Shown piece by piece: positions 1-6,678 of a stretch of DNA of 20,671 nucleotides (the first letter of the stretch is position 1; every line of letters starts with the position of its first letter). This DNA comes from a virus. The notes under the pieces are model-generated. The model did not search any database and was not told the DNA's origin. It was given only the letters and a program-made list of their open reading frames with translations. The stretch covers positions 1 through 20,671 of IMG/VR virus record IMGVR_UViG_3300009419_000128; one strand, given 5' to 3'. The translations under genes were made by a program, and so were the position numbers.

Positions 1-25
1 ATGATGGATTGGAAAGACTATATAA

Positions 26-154
26 AATAACAAATACAAATCAACAGGTTATATAAAAAATCATGGTGCATGGTGTAAATATAGTGTAAATGCGTCAAAT
101 ATTGGTGTTTTTATAAATGACTGGATAGATAAATTAGACAGTCATCTAAAATAA
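26..154 (+). pseudogene. Possible 3' remnant of a convergent plus-strand gene
   Basis: A plus-strand frame is open from 26 to a TAA at 152-154 (42 codons, ending NIGVFINDWIDKLDSHLK), followed 20 bases later by the bidirectional terminator. It has no ATG, GTG or TTG, and a TAA at 23 blocks it upstream. A second frame starting ATG ATG GAT TGG at position 1 stops at 30, and the two could be one gene broken by an indel. It is AT-rich and may be chance. I see nothing else in 1-170. Confidence 0.25.
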
Positions 155-173
155 AGACCAACGCCCTACTCAT

Positions 174-199
174 AAAAAACCGCCCAAAGGCGGTTTTTT
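174..199. terminator. Strong bidirectional rho-independent terminator
   Basis: AAAAAACCGCC-CAAA-GGCGGTTTTTT: a perfect 11-bp stem with six T on either strand. It ends the minus-strand genes and could also end a plus-strand gene from the left. It is the clearest terminator in the window and may mark the end of the phage late region. Confidence 0.92.
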
Positions 200-458
200 A
201 GCATCCACAACTTGGGCTTAATGCCCCATCGCAACATTGGGCGCGTCCTCCACTACAACCACATACCCCGTCATGATGCGAACAACAGCCTCTACGTTCT
301 GATTTATCATCAAGTTGACATTCTTTTTTATCAAAAAATGGCTTTTTCGTACTTTGTTGCTCTATTGGCGTGGCTTGAACATTTTTGGGTTCAGTAGATT
401 CTTCTGCAAATAATGCAAAAGGCATTGAAAGCAAAATTAAGATTAAAAATTTACTCAT
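198..458 (-). CDS. Secreted cysteine-rich small protein (CCSHH/CCDG type)
   Basis: 86 aa from ATG 458, with GGAG five bases upstream; a longer in-frame start overlapping the lipoprotein gene is unlikely. Signal peptide residues 1-18 (KFLILILLSMPFALFA), a low-complexity linker, then a C-terminal domain with nine cysteines: C47, RRGCCSHHDGVCGC (C58, 59, 66, 68), CC at 75-76 and SPSCGC at the end. The GCCSHH-GVCGC and CCDG-LSPSC motifs belong to a widespread family of small exported domains of unknown function. It begins 11 bases after the lipoprotein stop and shares its presumed transcript. Its stop codon is the start of a strong terminator. Confidence 0.75.
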   Translation of the reverse strand: MSKFLILILLSMPFALFAEESTEPKNVQATPIEQQSTKKPFFDKKECQLDDKSERRGCCSHHDGVCGCSGGRAQCCDGALSPSCGC

Positions 459-468
459 AGCAACTCCA

Positions 469-810
469 CTATTTACAACTTCCAACAAACCACTTATCAG
501 GATTGAGTTCATATTCAATCTGATGAGACCCGTTCAACAAAAAATAAAAATAATTGTCGCCTTTATTAGATGCTATGAAAGCATTCGATGCTTGGTCATC
601 ACCCGCCATGTGTGCTTCAATTTCTTGGTCTGAAAACTTCACTTTAACTGACTTACCATCAATCAAGTAAGACAAAGGCAAATGGACTTCCGATTGTAGA
701 ACCTTTTCATTAAAGTGTTCGATTCGACCAAGACAACTTTTAGTGATGTACTCACCTGAACAAGCAGATAAAAAGACGGGTATGAGTAACCAAAAAGATA
801 ACTTTGACAT
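469..810 (-). CDS. Small outer-membrane-type lipoprotein, function unknown
   Basis: 113 aa from ATG 810, which has AGGA six bases upstream; ATG 816 directly abuts the same AGGA and is rejected. Residues 1-17 form a lipoprotein signal (SFWLLIPVFLSAC) with lipobox LSA-C at 14-17. Ser at +2 favours the outer membrane. The mature part has two cysteines (KSCLGR and GSCK at the end) that could pair, and beta-type segments (YLIDGKSVKVKFSD, DNYFYFLLNGSHQIEYEL). It is too long for Rz1 and lacks a C-terminal membrane helix, so it is not an obvious spanin. It may be a lysogenic-conversion or superinfection-exclusion protein. Confidence 0.7.
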   Translation of the reverse strand: MSKLSFWLLIPVFLSACSGEYITKSCLGRIEHFNEKVLQSEVHLPLSYLIDGKSVKVKFSDQEIEAHMAGDDQASNAFIASNKGDNYFYFLLNGSHQIEYELNPDKWFVGSCK

Positions 811-842
811 CAACATTCCTTATTTATAAAACTCCCTCGCCG

Positions 843-871
843 ACTTTATGATGACTTGACTAGAAATTCAA
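843..871 (-). promoter_or_regulatory. Candidate sigma-70 promoter for the lipoprotein and Cys-rich genes
   Basis: Minus strand: TTGAAT (871-866), 17 bases, TAAAGT (848-843), each matching four of six consensus bases. It lies about 33 bases before the lipoprotein ATG and after the late-operon inverted repeat. This would allow the two left-end genes to be expressed from the prophage independently of late transcription. No operator is seen. Confidence 0.45.
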
Positions 872-883
872 TACAATGTTGGC

Positions 884-909
884 AATAAACTACCTTTGGG
901 TGGTTTATT
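884..909. repeat. 11-bp inverted repeat at the end of the late operon
   Basis: AATAAACTACC-(TTTG)-GGTGGTTTATT pairs over 11 positions with a single imperfect pair (G-U in plus-strand RNA, A-C in minus-strand RNA). It overlaps the stop codon of the 47-aa gene. There is no T-run beyond the arm itself, so at best it is a weak terminator or 3'-end stabiliser. Confidence 0.5.
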
Positions 910-1048
910 CAACTAAAGGAGGTAACTCATCACCCACTTCATAAATAACATATTTTTCACCATCGAAGCGATTTGCAATGCTATTTTGCGGTAACGGCTC
1001 GTCAGGAATAATTTCATTATCAACAACGGTCACAGTGATAATACGCAT
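905..1048 (-). CDS. 47-aa small protein after the structural gene
   Basis: ATG 1048 lies three bases after the preceding stop (TGA-TT-ATG), allowing coupled translation. The 47-residue product MRIITVTVVDNEIIPDEPLP, then QNSIANRFDGEKYVIYEVGD and ELPPLVE, is acidic and beta-prone. It has no clear ribosome site of its own and no recognisable family. Similar tiny genes often trail tail-tip genes, and it may be a partner of the upstream protein. It is the last gene before an inverted repeat. Confidence 0.55.
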   Translation of the reverse strand: MRIITVTVVDNEIIPDEPLPQNSIANRFDGEKYVIYEVGDELPPLVE

Positions 1049-1050
1049 AA

Positions 1051-1644
1051 TCAGAACCCTGGCAAAATTTGAATTGATAAACGAGTCAGTGTGATAGTGT
1101 CAGCACTGTTGCCTAATGTCGCATTGATGCGTAATTTTAAGCTGTCAGTCGGCGCAAACTGTTGATAAATCGGCGAATTGCCACTTGAGTTTGCCAATGC
1201 CGCGCTATTAGATGCGTAAAAATTGTACTCACTGCCCGCGCTAAAAATTGATTTTTCGATAGTGCGCCCTGCAACGGTTGTGACTGTAGAGTCATAAAGC
1301 GTTGTTGTCGTTGTGCCGTCTGTCAACAATGCGCGCATAATTTTCCCGTTTGCATTGTTTGTATTGTCCGATGCCAACGAGTATCGAATCTGACCATTTT
1401 TACCGATGTATTTAAACGGCAATTCGACTTCGCGGAGCGTGGTTGTCGATGTTGTACCCGTTACGCTATCAGCCAAAACAGCGGCATAAGCAATAAATGG
1501 AGCTAAAGGAATCCATCGCGTGCCGTTTGACCGCATCTTGACCTGATATGTCGTGTTAAAAACCTCTGTGCCATTTGGCACAGCAGTCGCTAATGGCATA
1601 TCAGCTTCGGCATAACGTCTAAACTTTGGGTATCCACGAATCAT
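1051..1644 (-). CDS. Beta-rich phage structural protein, possible receptor-binding or tail-tip protein
   Basis: 197 aa, no cysteine, rich in Thr, Ser and Asn. N-terminal RGYPKFRRYAEADMPLATAV then TYQVKMRSNGTRWIPLAPFI; later alternating strands (REVELPFKYIGKNGQIRYSL, IMRALLTDGTTTTTLYDSTV) and a C-terminal TLTRLSIQILPGF strand. The pattern suggests a jelly-roll tip domain rather than an enzyme. It lies after the lysis genes, where some related phages place a tail-fibre or receptor-binding gene. Function is inferred from composition and place only. Confidence 0.55.
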   Translation of the reverse strand: MIRGYPKFRRYAEADMPLATAVPNGTEVFNTTYQVKMRSNGTRWIPLAPFIAYAAVLADSVTGTTSTTTLREVELPFKYIGKNGQIRYSLASDNTNNANGKIMRALLTDGTTTTTLYDSTVTTVAGRTIEKSIFSAGSEYNFYASNSAALANSSGNSPIYQQFAPTDSLKLRINATLGNSADTITLTRLSIQILPGF

Positions 1645-2000
1645 TTTTTTAAGTCCTCATTATTGCCTAACTCACACATATCTTTAGAAGCAACACCAAA
1701 CTTTTTTAAAATAGCCATCAATACCATTTCGACATATTTTTTGGTGTAGTTCGTACCAAACCAACCAATAAACCCACCGATAAAAACAACTACTTGAATA
1801 TCAAGTTTAAATTGCGTTAATAAAGAATATGAAGCGACAGTCAATGAGCCGCATATACCCGCCTCTACCCAATCGGCTTTTCCCTCTTTAATGGTTCGCA
1901 ATAACGAAATAATTATTGATAGAAAAAATGCACCTATGATGACTGAGTTATTGATTAACCAAGCAACAAAATCATAATGATTCGGGTCTTTGTACGGCAT
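1641..2000 (-). CDS. Holin, three-helix (LydA-like) type
   Basis: 119 aa. Three hydrophobic segments at about residues 17-36 (NSVIIGAFFLSIIISLL), 46-62 and 68-85 (IQVVVFIGGFIGWFG), and a charged C-terminus (ELGNNEDLKK). Length and topology match phage holin superfamily III/LydA-type holins. It is coupled to the endolysin stop and overlaps the next gene by four bases (ATGA). It forms membrane lesions that release the endolysin. Here endolysin precedes holin in the transcript. Confidence 0.82.
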   Translation of the reverse strand: MPYKDPNHYDFVAWLINNSVIIGAFFLSIIISLLRTIKEGKADWVEAGICGSLTVASYSLLTQFKLDIQVVVFIGGFIGWFGTNYTKKYVEMVLMAILKKFGVASKDMCELGNNEDLKK

Positions 2001-2551
2001 TACGCTATCCCCATCGCTAACTTGGCTCTTTTCCAGTATTCTTTTCGGTCGTCTAGTCCATTCGTGCCGCCATTAATGATTTTGGTGCACGCGGTAATGG
2101 CGTTTAAATCAGCGTGTTTATTCAAGTTTTTGCTAAACCAAAACCAACAGGCAGAAGCAACGGCGTGGTGTGGTACTTCAAGCAAGTCAGGATTTTTCAA
2201 TAAAGGTAATTGCAAAGCATGGCCACACTTTTGATAGTTGTCTTTACCTGTAATCTGAATCAATCCACGACCTTTATATAACTGACCGTCCCCGTCTGCT
2301 TCGGGCGTATTGCCTAGTCGTTTGGCTAATGTTCCTGTATCGTATTTTGCTAAGTAAGCATCATTACCCAATTCTTCTAAATAACGAAATTCGCCTGACT
2401 CATGCAACACTTGCGCTAAAAACATCGCTTGACGCTGCGGCGTGTTAATCGTCCAAAGTGGCATAATTTGCGCTAGTAACGGAGCAAAAACTTCGCAACG
2501 CTTTTTACCTGCTGCTGTTTTACAAATGCCTTGTATTTTTTTAAGTTCCAT
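2000..2551 (-). CDS. GH19 chitinase-type endolysin
   Basis: 183 aa with a complete glycoside hydrolase 19 pattern: QAMFLAQVLHESGEFRYLEE with the catalytic Glu at 51 and a second acid at 54 or 60, LYKGRGLIQITGKDNY (92-106), a HHAVASACWFWFSKNLN segment and INGGTNGLDDR (159-169). It cleaves the peptidoglycan glycan strand at lysis. There is no signal peptide, so export relies on the holin encoded next. The N-terminal 30 residues carry a basic region (KKIQGICKTAAGKKR) that may aid binding. Its stop overlaps the holin start (TAATG). Confidence 0.93.
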   Translation of the reverse strand: MELKKIQGICKTAAGKKRCEVFAPLLAQIMPLWTINTPQRQAMFLAQVLHESGEFRYLEELGNDAYLAKYDTGTLAKRLGNTPEADGDGQLYKGRGLIQITGKDNYQKCGHALQLPLLKNPDLLEVPHHAVASACWFWFSKNLNKHADLNAITACTKIINGGTNGLDDRKEYWKRAKLAMGIA

Positions 2552-2566
2552 GACTCACCCCAATTT

Positions 2567-2896
2567 TTAGGCATAAAACACGGTTAAGCCTACATCTTCA
2601 TCAGTAATGGGCTTAACGATACGGATGAGCATAGATTCATTGGCAAAATTGATTTTATTGTGATTTTGAGCAAACTTAACCTCATAACAATCATCATAAA
2701 GCTGAGTAAAATCCTCTAATGATGGGTCGTAAACCTCAATCGGGATTTCTTCATCGCTCGCTAACTGGGAGCAAATGAATGTGTAAGATGTGTTTGCTCT
2801 AATAGCAAAAGGCTCTGTTGTTTCAGCCTCTGTTTTAGCAACAATAATTACCTTGTGGCTATCATTTAATGACACATTATCAACGGTTAAGCCCAT
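2567..2896 (-). CDS. Unknown small beta-rich tail-region protein
   Basis: 109 aa from ATG 2896, which overlaps the preceding TAA as TAATG and has a GGGGGA seven bases upstream; a longer in-frame start at 2911 is unlikely. The sequence looks like a beta-sandwich (KVIIVAKTEAETTEPFAIRA, TSYTFICSQL, MLIRIVKPITDEDVGLTVFY) with no signal, membrane segment or catalytic motif. I do not recognise the family. It lies between the DUF2793 and endolysin genes, so a tip or fibre accessory role is possible. Confidence 0.65.
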   Translation of the reverse strand: MGLTVDNVSLNDSHKVIIVAKTEAETTEPFAIRANTSYTFICSQLASDEEIPIEVYDPSLEDFTQLYDDCYEVKFAQNHNKINFANESMLIRIVKPITDEDVGLTVFYA

Positions 2897-3237
2897 TATA
2901 AAATCCCCCAAACAACCCCATTAAATCGATAGTCAGCATCTTCATCATCAACATAAAAACGCCACCCTTTGATTGGCGTGTAAAAAATCCATGCAATACC
3001 ATCCCAAACCGTAATATGTGTGGCATGGCCACTCCATGCTCCTGTTGGTGATGCGGCAATAATGTAGGTATCGCCTGTAGCTGGAGAGACTGGCGGCGTT
3101 GCTAAGTCTTTGTCTTTGACAATGGCTTGAGTGAGTGTTGTAATCTTGCGTAGATTGGCATTCATGGCATCTTTCCAACCATTTTCTGCTAATGCCAAAT
3201 CACCTATTAATCCAATGCCCCACAATGCTGTCGCCAT
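2896..3237 (-). CDS. DUF2793-like tail-associated protein
   Basis: 113 aa; start overlaps the tip gene stop as TAATG. After a short N-terminal region the core PPVSPATGDTYIIAASPTGA, then WSGHATHITVWDGIAWIFYT and PIKGWRFYVDDEDADYRFNG, is the Trp/Gly repeat pattern of DUF2793, usually found in tail fibre or tail-end proteins. It directly follows the central tip gene, so it is probably part of the tip or fibre. It overlaps the next gene by one base. Confidence 0.75.
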   Translation of the reverse strand: MATALWGIGLIGDLALAENGWKDAMNANLRKITTLTQAIVKDKDLATPPVSPATGDTYIIAASPTGAWSGHATHITVWDGIAWIFYTPIKGWRFYVDDEDADYRFNGVVWGIL

Positions 3238-5447
3238 TAGTTACCACCCCAGTTATTGCCCCAGTCAAAACCCCAACCAGCGTATATTCTCTCGAATGTA
3301 AAACTATGTGATTGATGTGAAACCAAGCCATCGCGTTCACTAAATATCTCAAACGTCAAATACTCAATAATTCCACCAGTATCAGCCAATTCTTCATCCA
3401 TAGGGTAAGTGTAAGATGTGCCTGTAAGTCCTGTCAGGGTGCGACACAAAACAGGAGATATAAGATTTTTATAAACATTTATATTGTAAGTTACCCCGTC
3501 TTCTGGAGTGACGCTATCATCGTCCTGAGCTAGTAATGACACAGTTTGCTGTAGTCTATTACGATGCGCCCACGTGATTGTGATTTCCCCCCTCACTGAA
3601 TCAGGATTGTATTCACCATTGATGCGGATTTTTGCGGGCGGATAAGGCAGGTTTTGACGTGCAACAATAGTTAATGAGTCAATAGATGCAAGACTTTCAT
3701 CTAATACACTTGCTGGGGTTTCGGTAATTACTTTAGCTTCTATTATTTCGCCATCCAAATAAGCTGTACCATCAACAGCACCAAATCCCTCTGCAAAATA
3801 AACCAACGCGTTTGCTGGATGTCTTTTTGGTACTGTGTCTATCACTCCGCGCGCCACAGTTATTTCACTGTTGACTATATCAATCACATCTACACGCGCA
3901 TATTCATCTTCGCAAATCAGGTAATTCCCTATTTGAAAAAGACTTAAATCCCCAGCAATCATATTTATAGATGTTGTTGTGTATTCCTCTAAAGTATCCA
4001 AACTCCATGCGTTTGCAACCGCGCAATGTGCGCCACTATCAGCTTGAACAAAATCGCCACTGCTGCCAATCCGTGTCTTTAGTTTGTAGTCTAATGCTAA
4101 GGGGTTGTCATAATGAGAGAACATGACCGCGTAACCCTCGTTTGCATCGGTTGCTTCAAGATCTGCCGTGGTCATTGTTGTTGCTATGTCGTAATAGGTG
4201 GCCTCTACAAATTTCCTGATTGTGCTTGGGCTGGCCTCCGCGTCTGGTGGAGTCCATTCATTATCCTGATTTGATGCGTAACTACCACTTGGCAGGCCGA
4301 ATACATCTTCGACCGCCTCGACCGTGATTAGGCTATTTTCTAATGTACCTGTACTCACATTCACAACACGCATAATCAGCGTTGTAATGCCCAATTTTGG
4401 CCATACAAATTTAAAAACATCACCTTGCAATAAATTCCATGCAGTGCGATTAACAGTAAATTTTAATTTTGACAATGGCGTACTACGCGACAACAACTCT
4501 CGCATAGCTACTTTTTGAGCTAAAGCATCGTTGGCAATGCCTGTATAAGTGACTTTTTGATTAACGACTTGGCCTTGTGCTTGTATGTTTGATAAATCAT
4601 GCACTGTGATTGATGCTTCTTGTCTTGTGGACTCATTGGTATAAATAAGCGTAATTTCGTTTACTGTCTCGCCCCATCCTGCTCTCTGAAAAGATTGCAA
4701 TTGCGATATATTGGTTTGATTAAAAATAGGCAAATCATCGGGGTCATAATCAGCGCGTATGAGTTTTAATTGAAATTTGCCTGTGATGGGGTCAACTTTT
4801 AACGCGCCGTTAATATGGTCACAAATGATTTGAATAAATTTCTGAATTGTTGATTGTTGATTCCACATCAACGACAAACCAAACCCCTCTGTATGTAATT
4901 TATCAGCAGCAAGCCTAAAATTAGTATCATCAATCCCAGAAGTAGGATGTGACATCCCCCACTCTGAATCAGTCAAGCTCTGATAAATAATGTGAGCAGG
5001 ATTCATGTCGATGCCAATTTCCGCCTTGGCCTCGTACCAAACCGTATCATTTTGCCAGTCTTTTTTGATGCGCTTGAGCTTGGTTGTCCACGGTTTAATG
5101 TAAGTGGTGTTTGCACAGATATTGCCGTTAAAAATCAAAGCACAGATACCGCGAAAAGCAGGTATAAATTCGCCCAATTTTGATACTAAATAACTATTTT
5201 TGGTTTGTGTTGACTCTCCCATTGCCACGGTTAATGTGCCGACAACACCCCCTTCTTTTTCTTCTCCGCCAAACAAGGATGGTTTGTTTATTGTTACGCT
5301 GCTACTGGTAGTTATTGAGCCACTAAAAGCCACTTTATCATCAATCGTTATTTCTGATATTTCATCTACAGGGCCGTGACAAAGTCCCATGTGTAAGCCC
5401 ATACCGTACCAATATCCTACGGTTTGTGTCTTTTTTTTCTTACTCAT
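3237..5447 (-). CDS. Central tail tip protein (J-like)
   Basis: 736 aa from ATG 5447, with GAGG six bases upstream; an upstream GTG at 5459 is inferior. The N-terminus (GYWYGMGLHMGLCHGPVDEI) is the typical opening of tail tip proteins in D3112/RcGTA-like tails. The middle shows hub-like blocks (FIPAFRGICALIFNGN, NPAHIIYQSLTDSEWG, KFIQIICDHINGALKVD). The C-terminal third, from about 605, is beta-rich and fibronectin-III-like (AKIRINGEYN, GEITITWAHRNR), ending in a Gly/Trp-rich GWGFDWGNNWGGN tail. It forms the spike or central fibre that meets the cell surface and likely contributes to host range. Confidence 0.88.
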   Translation of the reverse strand: MSKKKKTQTVGYWYGMGLHMGLCHGPVDEISEITIDDKVAFSGSITTSSSVTINKPSLFGGEEKEGGVVGTLTVAMGESTQTKNSYLVSKLGEFIPAFRGICALIFNGNICANTTYIKPWTTKLKRIKKDWQNDTVWYEAKAEIGIDMNPAHIIYQSLTDSEWGMSHPTSGIDDTNFRLAADKLHTEGFGLSLMWNQQSTIQKFIQIICDHINGALKVDPITGKFQLKLIRADYDPDDLPIFNQTNISQLQSFQRAGWGETVNEITLIYTNESTRQEASITVHDLSNIQAQGQVVNQKVTYTGIANDALAQKVAMRELLSRSTPLSKLKFTVNRTAWNLLQGDVFKFVWPKLGITTLIMRVVNVSTGTLENSLITVEAVEDVFGLPSGSYASNQDNEWTPPDAEASPSTIRKFVEATYYDIATTMTTADLEATDANEGYAVMFSHYDNPLALDYKLKTRIGSSGDFVQADSGAHCAVANAWSLDTLEEYTTTSINMIAGDLSLFQIGNYLICEDEYARVDVIDIVNSEITVARGVIDTVPKRHPANALVYFAEGFGAVDGTAYLDGEIIEAKVITETPASVLDESLASIDSLTIVARQNLPYPPAKIRINGEYNPDSVRGEITITWAHRNRLQQTVSLLAQDDDSVTPEDGVTYNINVYKNLISPVLCRTLTGLTGTSYTYPMDEELADTGGIIEYLTFEIFSERDGLVSHQSHSFTFERIYAGWGFDWGNNWGGN

Positions 5448-5637
5448 GGTTTGCCTCACGTTTTTTGGCGTTTTCTATCAGTGCCATAGCCATTACATCA
5501 TTGGTAGCTTCAAGCTCTTTGGTATCAATGCCATTTTTAATAAATGACGAATAATCAATTCCATGTTTTTTGCAAAACTCTCTCACCCCAGAATTGCAGT
5601 ACTGCAAGGCGCGCACATCAGCTAAGATAATTCTCAT
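5440..5637 (-). CDS. Small conserved tail-cluster protein
   Basis: 65 aa from ATG 5637, overlapping the previous stop as ATGA; an upstream in-frame start at 5679 would overlap the previous gene by 46 bases and is less likely. The sequence MRIILADVRALQYCNSGVRE then FCKKHGIDYSSFIKNGID and LEATNDVMAMALIENA matches a small helical protein found between hub and tip genes in related phages. No enzymatic motif. It overlaps the tip gene by eight bases. Possibly a chaperone of the tip protein; this is inference. Confidence 0.7.
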   Translation of the reverse strand: MRIILADVRALQYCNSGVREFCKKHGIDYSSFIKNGIDTKELEATNDVMAMALIENAKKREANHE

Positions 5638-5864
5638 ACGCGCTTTGTGATGCTTGACGAACGGACGTCGCCGTACCAAAGCACGTTTGCGCCCGTGATT
5701 TTGACAGTGCCAAAAATGACAGGTATTGGCCGCCCTTCTTCTGCTGTTGGCACATCAAAATCTTTTGTTTCGGCTGGTGGTTCTGGTGATGGCGGCTTCG
5801 GCATCATCGCGTAACTGATTGCCGATGAAATAATTAAAATAGCCAAATAATAAAAAAACTGCAT
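5634..5864 (-). CDS. Small tail-tip assembly protein with N-terminal hydrophobic helix
   Basis: 76 aa; AGGTG four bases before ATG. N-terminal hydrophobic helix (FFYYLAILIISSAISYAM), a proline-rich linker (PKPPSPEPPAE) and a conserved core FDVPTAEEGRPIPVIFGTV then ANVLWYGDV. This core is common to small proteins encoded between hub and central tip in D3112/B3-like and related phages, and its RPIPVIFG part resembles the start of some J-like tip proteins. The role is presumably in tip assembly. Its stop overlaps the next start (ATGA). Confidence 0.7.
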   Translation of the reverse strand: MQFFYYLAILIISSAISYAMMPKPPSPEPPAETKDFDVPTAEEGRPIPVIFGTVKITGANVLWYGDVRSSSITKRV

Positions 5865-5874
5865 AAATCACCTA

Positions 5875-6678
5875 CTACAGTAATGAACCGTTAAAGGGGT
5901 TTTTTGTGGGGATATGTGGCATACCGCCGTAATTGTCTAAATTATCAAAAACGCCGATGCACGTTAGAACGGTGTGACTACACCCTTTATATATAACAAC
6001 ACTGTCCCCGACTTCTAAGTCAGTAAACGGTGCATTTATTTTTATTTTGTAAAATGGATTTCCGACAATAAAACGCTTTTCATCGCCAAAGACGACAAAG
6101 CCGCCCGTATAGTCGCCAGTGTAATCATCGGTGCCGCCAATAAGCGTGCCTGTTGTTAGCTCTAATCCATCTATATCGGTAATCGTTATTGTCAAATCAT
6201 GGTCGTTTTTATCAACGCCACAAGCGGTGCTATACAAAACATGAGGGCATTGTCTTTGATACATTCGTCTTAAGCCAATGCGCTGCAAGCTGCTACTGAC
6301 TGGCTCACAGTTAAGCGAGGCGATCGAGTCAGACCATTCGCAATTTAATACGCGGCCTGTCCAAATCACTGCACCATCACTGTCACCGTAATGCACTCGA
6401 TGCACAACCAATAAAATCACATCACTTGGCGGCGACACTCTAAACAAGTCAGCGATTGCAAAGTCTCTGACTGTTTGCAGCTTTAAGTTGTTGCGCCCTT
6501 TTTCAGTTGTAAAATCAATGCTGCCGCGCTTGATTAACGTAGGCTGATAAGTATTACCATCGTAAGTAATAGCACTCTTGGCACTGGTAAAACGGTAATG
6601 TGTTGAGTTGACAGTAAAGTGATACATCTCAATCGGCTCACCACTTTGCATACTCAATTCGCGCGCATCATACGTCAT
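5875..6678 (-). CDS. Tail hub protein of the BR0599/DUF2163 family with four-cysteine cluster site
   Basis: 267 aa. N-terminal EPIEMYHFTVNSTHYRFTSA, central IWTGRVLNCEWSDSIASLNC and C-terminal GCSHTVLTCIGVFDNLDNYG followed by GMPHIPTKNPF are hallmarks of the phage BR0599/DUF2163 family. Cysteines at about 144 and 153 (CPHVLYSTAC) and 233 and 240 (CSHTVLTC) are the conserved set. Lambda gpL and the RcGTA hub, which occupy this position, bind an iron-sulfur cluster, so the same is likely here. C113 and C124 are extra. It forms the ring between the distal tail protein and the central tip. Confidence 0.85.
   Translation of the reverse strand: MTYDARELSMQSGEPIEMYHFTVNSTHYRFTSAKSAITYDGNTYQPTLIKRGSIDFTTEKGRNNLKLQTVRDFAIADLFRVSPPSDVILLVVHRVHYGDSDGAVIWTGRVLNCEWSDSIASLNCEPVSSSLQRIGLRRMYQRQCPHVLYSTACGVDKNDHDLTITITDIDGLELTTGTLIGGTDDYTGDYTGGFVVFGDEKRFIVGNPFYKIKINAPFTDLEVGDSVVIYKGCSHTVLTCIGVFDNLDNYGGMPHIPTKNPFNGSLL

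Noticed and set aside
884-909. Inverted repeat as a full terminator of the late operon
   Set aside because: The stem has an A-C mismatch in minus-strand RNA and there is no T-run after the arm, so it is kept only as a repeat.
917-922. AAGGAG-like ribosome site on the plus strand
   Set aside because: No plus-strand gene follows it; it is within the minus-strand 47-aa gene.
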